Assembly (NCBI GenBank): GCA_947054185.1
Contig: CAMRVW010000020.1
Coordinates: 1-19,181 of the forward strand
DNA from: an uncultured Rikenellaceae bacterium
GTDB lineage: Bacteria > Bacteroidota > Bacteroidia > Bacteroidales > Rikenellaceae
Length of the DNA stretch: 19,181 bases
Direction: 5' to 3'
The notes under the pieces are model-generated. The model worked only from the letters and a program-made list of their open reading frames with translations, did not search any database and was not told the DNA's origin. The translations under genes and the position numbers were made by a program. Below are positions 14,771-19,181 of the stretch, piece by piece (within the stretch, counting starts at the first letter, position 1; each line of letters opens with the position of its first letter).

Positions 14771-14802
14771 GCAATATATGATTTAAAATTGTGAAAAGCA
14801 AA
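14771..14802 (-). promoter_or_regulatory. Predicted promoter of the C10 peptidase operon
   Basis: On the minus strand TTTG (14802-14799), a 20-nt spacer and TATATTGC (14778-14771). The region from the start codon to about 180 nt upstream is homologous to that in front of lipoprotein 3. The leader is about 22 nt. Confidence 0.65.
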
Positions 14803-14805
14803 TGA

Positions 14806-14816
14806 TTTTCAGAAAA
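14806..14816. promoter_or_regulatory. Candidate operator upstream of the C10 peptidase
   Basis: TTTTC-A-GAAAA is a perfect palindrome just upstream of the -33 box. It is the counterpart of 11454-11464, with matched changes in both arms. Confidence 0.45.
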
Positions 14817-14957
14817 ATACAAAATATTTTCATGCCTGTATCCTTTTGGAAAGGGCAAGGGCTGTCCGCGTGCTCGATTTGACGGCCTTAGGGGTGGTGC
14901 TTGTCGGTTGAATATCTGTGTGTTAGTGGCCGCATCCGTCGAAATAGCGCCCTCCCC

Positions 14958-14988
14958 TTGTCCAATCGCGAATTAAACATTACATTTG
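14958..14988 (+). promoter_or_regulatory. Predicted ispG promoter
   Basis: TTG (14958-14960), a 20-nt spacer and TACATTTG (14981-14988) match the consensus. The leader would be about 20 nt. It is divergent from the peptidase promoter, with about 155 nt between the two -33 boxes. Confidence 0.65.
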
Positions 14989-15014
14989 CAATCGTACAAT
15001 AACTTTATCGGGTC

Positions 15015-16670
15015 ATGGACAAATTCTGCGAATCGCTCTTTTGTTACAGCCGTCGCAAATGTTCGGCGGTGCAGATAGGTGACGTTATCATAGGGTACGG
15101 TCATGCCGTGGCCCCGCAGTCTATGTGCACCACCGACACGCTCGACACCACGGCCTCGGTGGCTCAGGCGCGGGCCATTGCCGATGCCGGAGGCATGATG
15201 GTGAGGTACACCGCGCAGGGACGCTCGCAGGCCGAAAACCTTGGCGTCATACGCAGTGAGCTGCGCGCCTTGGGGTGTGGGGTGCCCTTGGTGGCCGACA
15301 TACACTTCAATCCCGCGGCGGCAGAGACGGCGGCACGACATGTCGAGAAGGTGCGCATCAACCCCGGCAACTTCATAGACGGGCGCGCCACGCTCTCGGG
15401 TGTCGACTATTCCGACGAGGAGTATGCCTCCGAGCTTAAGCGTCTCGACGAGCGTCTGTGTGCCCTGATAGAGGTATGCCGCAGCCACGGCACCGCCCTG
15501 CGCATAGGTGTCAACCACGGGTCGCTCTCCGACCGCATCATGTCGCGTTACGGCGATACCCCCGAGGGCATGACCGCCTCGGCAATGGAGTTTCTTACCA
15601 TCTGTCGGCGCGAGGGTTTCGATGATGTGGTGGTGTCGATGAAATCGAGCAACACGCAGGTGATGGTGCGCGCCTATCGCATGATGTCGGCGGCCATGAG
15701 CAGGGCGGGCATGTGTTATCCGTTGCACCTGGGGGTCACCGAGGCGGGCGAGGGCGAAGACGGACGCATACGCTCGGCAGTGGGCATAGGCGCCCTTATG
15801 GCCGACGGGCTGGGTGACACCATAAGGGTGTCGCTCACCGAGGCGCCCGAGGCCGAGATACCTGTGGCGCGCCGGCTGATCGAGATATTCGAGGGGCTGG
15901 AGGGCAGCGCCCCCATAGCCGAGCAACCCACCGACGGTTATCATCCGTTCGACTATCACCGCCGTGAGAGCTTTGCCGTGGGCGAAGTGGGCGGCGGGGC
16001 CCCTTGTCAGGTGATGTCGCAGTTGCCCGAGGGGTGTGTGAGGGTGAGGCTCTCAGACCTCACACCCGAGTGCATGGCTTCGCTCGGAGACAGCCGCTGC
16101 ATCATAGCGGCCGAGGCCGGGGGGCGCAACGTGACGGCCGAGTTGAGGGCGCTTTTCATGAGGCTCGACAACCACGGTATAGACAACCCGGTGGTGATAT
16201 GCCGTCATTACGGAGCCTTGTCGTCTGACGGGCTGACATTGCGGGCGGCGGCCGAGTGCGGGCAGCTTTTCATAGACGGTTACGGCGACGGCCTTATGAT
16301 AACGGCCGAGGGACACCCCGACGATGAGTGCGAGCGTCTGGCGTACGGCATATTGCAGGCGGCACGGGTGCGTTTCACGCGCACCGACTATATATCATGC
16401 CCCGGATGCGGACGCACCCTCTTCGATTTGCAGGCGACATTAAGGCGTGTCAAAGAGGCCACGGGGGGGCTTAAGGGTCTTAAGATTGCCGTCATGGGAT
16501 GCATTGTCAACGGCCCGGGCGAGATGGCTGATGCCGATTACGGTTATGTGGGCGCCGGCCCGGGACGCGTCACCCTCTATAAGGGCAAGGTGCCTGTCAA
16601 GAGCGCCATACCCGAGGAGGAGGCCATAGACGAGCTTCTGGCTCTGCTGAGGGAGAATAACGAGCTATGA
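15015..16670 (+). CDS. ispG: 4-hydroxy-3-methylbut-2-enyl-diphosphate synthase
   Basis: Iron-sulfur enzyme that reduces methylerythritol cyclodiphosphate to HMBPP, the next-to-last step of the MEP pathway. 551 aa, much longer than the roughly 370-aa E. coli type. It is the long form with an extra middle domain between the N-terminal TIM barrel and the C-terminal cluster domain, as in Bacteroidota, Chlamydia and plants. The barrel shows MVRYTAQGRSQAENL, PLVADIHFNP, VRINPGN, LRIGVNHGSLSDR and LHLGVTEAGEGEDG. The cluster domain has SCPGCGRTLFDLQ (Cys462, Cys465) and VMGCIVNGPGE (Cys496, Glu503), the three cysteines and one glutamate that hold the [4Fe-4S] cluster. It overlaps the next gene by 4 nt (ATGA), so it heads an operon. 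Confidence 0.96.
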   Translation: MDKFCESLFCYSRRKCSAVQIGDVIIGYGHAVAPQSMCTTDTLDTTASVAQARAIADAGGMMVRYTAQGRSQAENLGVIRSELRALGCGVPLVADIHFNPAAAETAARHVEKVRINPGNFIDGRATLSGVDYSDEEYASELKRLDERLCALIEVCRSHGTALRIGVNHGSLSDRIMSRYGDTPEGMTASAMEFLTICRREGFDDVVVSMKSSNTQVMVRAYRMMSAAMSRAGMCYPLHLGVTEAGEGEDGRIRSAVGIGALMADGLGDTIRVSLTEAPEAEIPVARRLIEIFEGLEGSAPIAEQPTDGYHPFDYHRRESFAVGEVGGGAPCQVMSQLPEGCVRVRLSDLTPECMASLGDSRCIIAAEAGGRNVTAELRALFMRLDNHGIDNPVVICRHYGALSSDGLTLRAAAECGQLFIDGYGDGLMITAEGHPDDECERLAYGILQAARVRFTRTDYISCPGCGRTLFDLQATLRRVKEATGGLKGLKIAVMGCIVNGPGEMADADYGYVGAGPGRVTLYKGKVPVKSAIPEEEAIDELLALLRENNEL

Positions 16671-17284
16671 TACTGTTGTCGACAGCCTATCTGGCACCCA
16701 TAGAGCAATATTCGCTGCTGGCAAGCGGCGAGCCCTGCCTCTTCGACTATCACGAGAGTTACCCCAAGCAGAGCTGGCGCAACCGTTGCCGCATAATGAC
16801 CGACCGTGGCACCGTCGACCTCAGCATACCGGTGGTAAAACACCACTTTGCCAAGACCGCCACACGCGATGTCGAGATAGATTACTCGACACCGTGGCAG
16901 AAACGTCACTGGCATGCCCTTGTCACCGCCTATCGCAACTCGCCCTATTTCGACCACTATGAGCATCTGTTCGCCCCGTTCTATTCGACATCGTGCCGCT
17001 TTCTGGTCGACCTTAACGAGCGGTTGATGTGCACGGTGCTTGAGTGCATGGGGCTGTCGGCAAAGGTCGACATGACGAAAGCCGGCTCTTTCGTGCCGCT
17101 CGACAACCCCCACCGCGACATGCGTTTCGCCCTCTCGCCCAAGCAGCGCCTCAGGGAGGGGGCCGAGCCTTACAACGCCAGGCCGTACTATCAGGTCTTT
17201 GCCGACAAGATGCCTTTCGAGCCCAACCTGTCTATAATAGACCTGCTCTTTTGCGAGGGTCCCCAATCTGTCAATTACATTTAG
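16667..17284 (+). CDS. WbqC-like family protein
   Basis: 205 aa matching the WbqC-like family throughout: YLAPIEQYSLLAS, a FDYHESYPKQSWRNRCRI core, VDLSIPVVKH, WQKRHWHALVTAYRNSPYFDHYE and FLVDLNERL. The family is linked by name to O-antigen/polysaccharide loci and is widespread in Bacteroidota; the reaction is not established to my knowledge. It overlaps ispG by 4 nt and ends 1 nt before the next gene, so the three are translated together. Confidence 0.92.
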   Translation: MILLSTAYLAPIEQYSLLASGEPCLFDYHESYPKQSWRNRCRIMTDRGTVDLSIPVVKHHFAKTATRDVEIDYSTPWQKRHWHALVTAYRNSPYFDHYEHLFAPFYSTSCRFLVDLNERLMCTVLECMGLSAKVDMTKAGSFVPLDNPHRDMRFALSPKQRLREGAEPYNARPYYQVFADKMPFEPNLSIIDLLFCEGPQSVNYI

Positions 17285-17285
17285 C

Positions 17286-17870
17286 ATGAAAACGGAAAAG
17301 CCATACAGAGTAAGAAAAAACAATGCGGGGTATCCGCGTTTCCCTTACAGACTGAGCCGCACCTGTCGTTGGATGACGGCTTTCACATCCATATTGTTTG
17401 CCGCCGTCTTCTTCTATCTGCTCAACTCCAGCAGCGGCACCTATCTGTCGGCATGGTTTCTGAGCTTCACCATAGCGGTGGCGTTGTTGTTCATCATCTC
17501 ATTTCCGCGCAATATCGTGGTCACCGACACCGACCTTGTCGTGTACGGCATACTTGAGGCCACATATATCAGCCTCGGCGACATAAAACGCATGCACAGG
17601 GTGCCGCGGCGTTGTCTGCGCATGGTGATACCGGTGATAGGCAGTTTCGGCTTCGGGGGCTATTACGGTTACTATTTAGACCTGCGCAACCTGCGTGTCA
17701 TACGCCTCTTTGCCACACGTCTGTCGGGCCTTGTGATGGTGCACACCATCTATAACGACCGCATATTGCTCAGCTGCGAGGCGGCCGACAAACTCATATC
17801 ACTCGTCAAAGAGCGCACCGGCAACAACCTGTTGGACGCTCCCGTAAAAGAGAGCGATGATGACGATTAG
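17286..17870 (+). CDS. Membrane protein with bacterial PH-like domain
   Basis: 194 aa. A basic N-terminus (1-28) precedes two membrane segments (about 31-47 and 54-73) separated by SSSGTYLSA. A domain of about 100 residues then starts PRNIVVTDTDLVVYG and continues LGDIKRMHRV, GFGGYYGYY and DRILLSCEAADKLI. This layout is typical of bacterial PH-domain membrane proteins. The end is strongly acidic (ESDDDD). It is the third gene of the ispG operon, 1 nt after the WbqC-like gene. Its role is unknown. No clear terminator follows, and 17871-18021 shows no promoter that I can defend. Confidence 0.8.
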   Translation: MKTEKPYRVRKNNAGYPRFPYRLSRTCRWMTAFTSILFAAVFFYLLNSSSGTYLSAWFLSFTIAVALLFIISFPRNIVVTDTDLVVYGILEATYISLGDIKRMHRVPRRCLRMVIPVIGSFGFGGYYGYYLDLRNLRVIRLFATRLSGLVMVHTIYNDRILLSCEAADKLISLVKERTGNNLLDAPVKESDDDD

Positions 17871-18021
17871 TCGGGGTGTTTCGGGGAGCCGTGAGGGAGG
17901 TGTTGTGTGGCGGCTGCATCTTGTTGTGGTCTGATGTGTCGGGGCGGTTGTTTTTCCGTGAGCATAGGTTCTGCCCGGCTTGATGTGGCGTTTGTTTATC
18001 GGTTTTTACAATTTTAAGAGC

Positions 18022-19083
18022 ATGAGAAGATTGGTCCTTACGTTTATGATTGCCTTTATGTCGAATGCGGCATTGGCTCAGAAGCTGGCCTATCGCTTGA
18101 GCTTCGAGACCTGTTTCGACAATCTCGAGAGCAGTGACCCCTGGGAGGGCACCCGCACCCTTTTCGCCGTCAAGCTGTCGCCCGAAATAGGCTTGCAGCT
18201 GGGGCACGGTCACTCGCTCATGGTCGGGGCACACCTGATGCAAGACCTCGGCGACACCCTGCTCACAAAGGCCCAGGCCACCGTTTATTATCGTTACAAA
18301 GGCAGGCGGTTCGGCGCATTGGCAGGCAGTTTCCCACGCCGGTTCTCCATAAGCGATTATCCTCTGGCATTCTTCGACCGCGACTGGTGTTTCTATAACA
18401 ACAACATCAACGGCATAATGCTTCAATATACCAACCGCCGGCGAAGCGGACATGTCGAATTTTTCGTCGACTGGCAGGGGCAGAGTCAGAAGTTCCGTAT
18501 CGACGAATTCATGATTGTCGGCTCGACGCAATATGCCTTTTTCGACCGTCTGCTCATCGTCGACGCCGCCGCTCTTCTGAGCCATTTCAAGAACGATTAT
18601 GTGCTCGGCGACTCATATCTGCTTGAACGCGCCTATTACAACGTTGGCCTCTCGACCGATCTTCACAAGCTCGCACCCAAGATAGACCGTCTCAAATTCG
18701 GATTCGGCACCATCTCGTCGATGGAGCATAAACGTTTCCTCGAGGTCGACTCCAAGTGGCAGCATAACATAGGCTTTCAGGCCGAAGCCGACATCTTCTG
18801 GCGCTGGATAGGTCTCAGGAACACATTTTATTTCGGTGACTCTCAGCAGATGTTTTACTCTCAATACGGCAAACGCATATATTCGGGTTCGCCGTTTTAT
18901 CAGTCGTCACGTTACAACCGCCTCAACATATACGGCATGTGGCGCAAGAAGTTCCTGTCCGTACGAGGCGATATAATACTCCATGCCACCAAGGGCTATC
19001 TGGCAAACCAACAGATGCTCACCCTCTCGATAAACCTTCATCAGATGTTCGTAAAAGGCAAACTCAGGAATGTGCGGTACTGA
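18022..19083 (+). CDS. Predicted outer-membrane beta-barrel protein
   Basis: 353 aa from ATG 18022. An in-frame TTG at 17980 adds 14 residues ahead of a clear signal peptide, so I do not use it. The signal peptide is 1-19 (SNAALA before Gln20). The mature part is rich in aromatic residues and alternates polar and hydrophobic residues in strands of about 10 residues, for example TVYYRYKGRRFGALAGSF, GHVEFFVDWQG, YYNVGLSTDL, NIGFQAEADIFW and LNIYGMWRKKFLSVRGDI. That is the pattern of an outer-membrane barrel. It ends in RNVRY, so the terminal aromatic residue fits. I do not recognise a specific family. Repeat R5 follows the stop. Confidence 0.8.
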   Translation: MRRLVLTFMIAFMSNAALAQKLAYRLSFETCFDNLESSDPWEGTRTLFAVKLSPEIGLQLGHGHSLMVGAHLMQDLGDTLLTKAQATVYYRYKGRRFGALAGSFPRRFSISDYPLAFFDRDWCFYNNNINGIMLQYTNRRRSGHVEFFVDWQGQSQKFRIDEFMIVGSTQYAFFDRLLIVDAAALLSHFKNDYVLGDSYLLERAYYNVGLSTDLHKLAPKIDRLKFGFGTISSMEHKRFLEVDSKWQHNIGFQAEADIFWRWIGLRNTFYFGDSQQMFYSQYGKRIYSGSPFYQSSRYNRLNIYGMWRKKFLSVRGDIILHATKGYLANQQMLTLSINLHQMFVKGKLRNVRY

Positions 19084-19097
19084 TATGACGCACTGTA

Positions 19098-19181
19098 CGC
19101 TGCCTTTACGGGCACTGCCGTTATTGGTTTGCTGAAACTGCCTCCGGCGGCCCTTCCGGGGGAGGGGTCACGGAGGGGTCT
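19098..19181 (+). repeat. Gene-end composite repeat R5 (cut by window end)
   Basis: A degenerate unit (to 19119) and a full 23-nt unit (19120-19142) ending in GAAACTGCC are followed by the GC-rich block TCCGGCGGCCCTTCCGG and GGAGGGGTCACGGAGGGGTCT. The hairpin arm differs from the usual GACCCC. It lies shortly after the beta-barrel gene, in the same sense. The rest is outside the window. Confidence 0.8.

Noticed and set aside
14973..15959. 328-codon minus-strand ORF opposite ispG
   Set aside because: Antisense shadow of a certain gene; His/Arg-rich translation, and it also crosses the ispG promoter.

Overview
The window comes from a chromosome of the phylum Bacteroidota, most likely order Bacteroidales. 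The evidence is as follows. Recognisable promoters fit the Bacteroides sigma-ABfr pattern (TTG/TTTG, 20-nt spacer, TAnnTTTG), and no gene has a strong Shine-Dalgarno sequence. There are several lipoproteins with acidic residues just after the lipid cysteine. The enolase, DXS (GIAEGHAVT), long-form IspG and WbqC-like proteins all look like Bacteroidales versions. I cannot name the genus.

Layout. Positions 1-542 hold a reverse-oriented gene-end repeat (R1), a well-formed promoter and a leader. These precede a small signal-peptide protein (543-1067), which ends in a good intrinsic terminator. Enolase follows (1191-2492), and then a 1.2-kb non-coding stretch filled by repeat R2. A divergent pair comes next: an HxlR regulator (minus) and a DJ-1/PfpI-like protein (plus), sharing an intergenic region with two palindromes. 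A 1.6-kb non-coding stretch holds repeats R3 and R4 facing each other. On the minus strand, dxs (7763-9637) is followed by a GNAT acetyltransferase fused to a lipase-like alpha/beta hydrolase (6347-7723).

Positions 9817-14742 (minus) form an AT-richer surface-protein island. It has one intact C10 (streptopain-type) cysteine peptidase lipoprotein followed by four paralogous lipoproteins of about 250-280 aa. The promoter and upstream palindrome of the peptidase gene are duplicated in front of the third paralogue, so the island reads as two co-regulated units. Divergent from it is a plus-strand operon: ispG, a WbqC-like gene and a PH-domain-like membrane protein gene. A separate predicted outer-membrane beta-barrel gene follows (18022-19083). 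The window ends inside another gene-end repeat (R5).

Two things are most worth a second look. First is the C10 peptidase/lipoprotein island with its duplicated control region. Second is a family of composite structured repeats (R1-R5). Four of the five start 6-40 bp after a stop codon in the sense direction of that gene. Their stems show compensatory changes, and two copies carry a homologous non-coding tail of about 1 kb. The MEP isoprenoid genes dxs and ispG flank the protease island but have no evident functional link to it.
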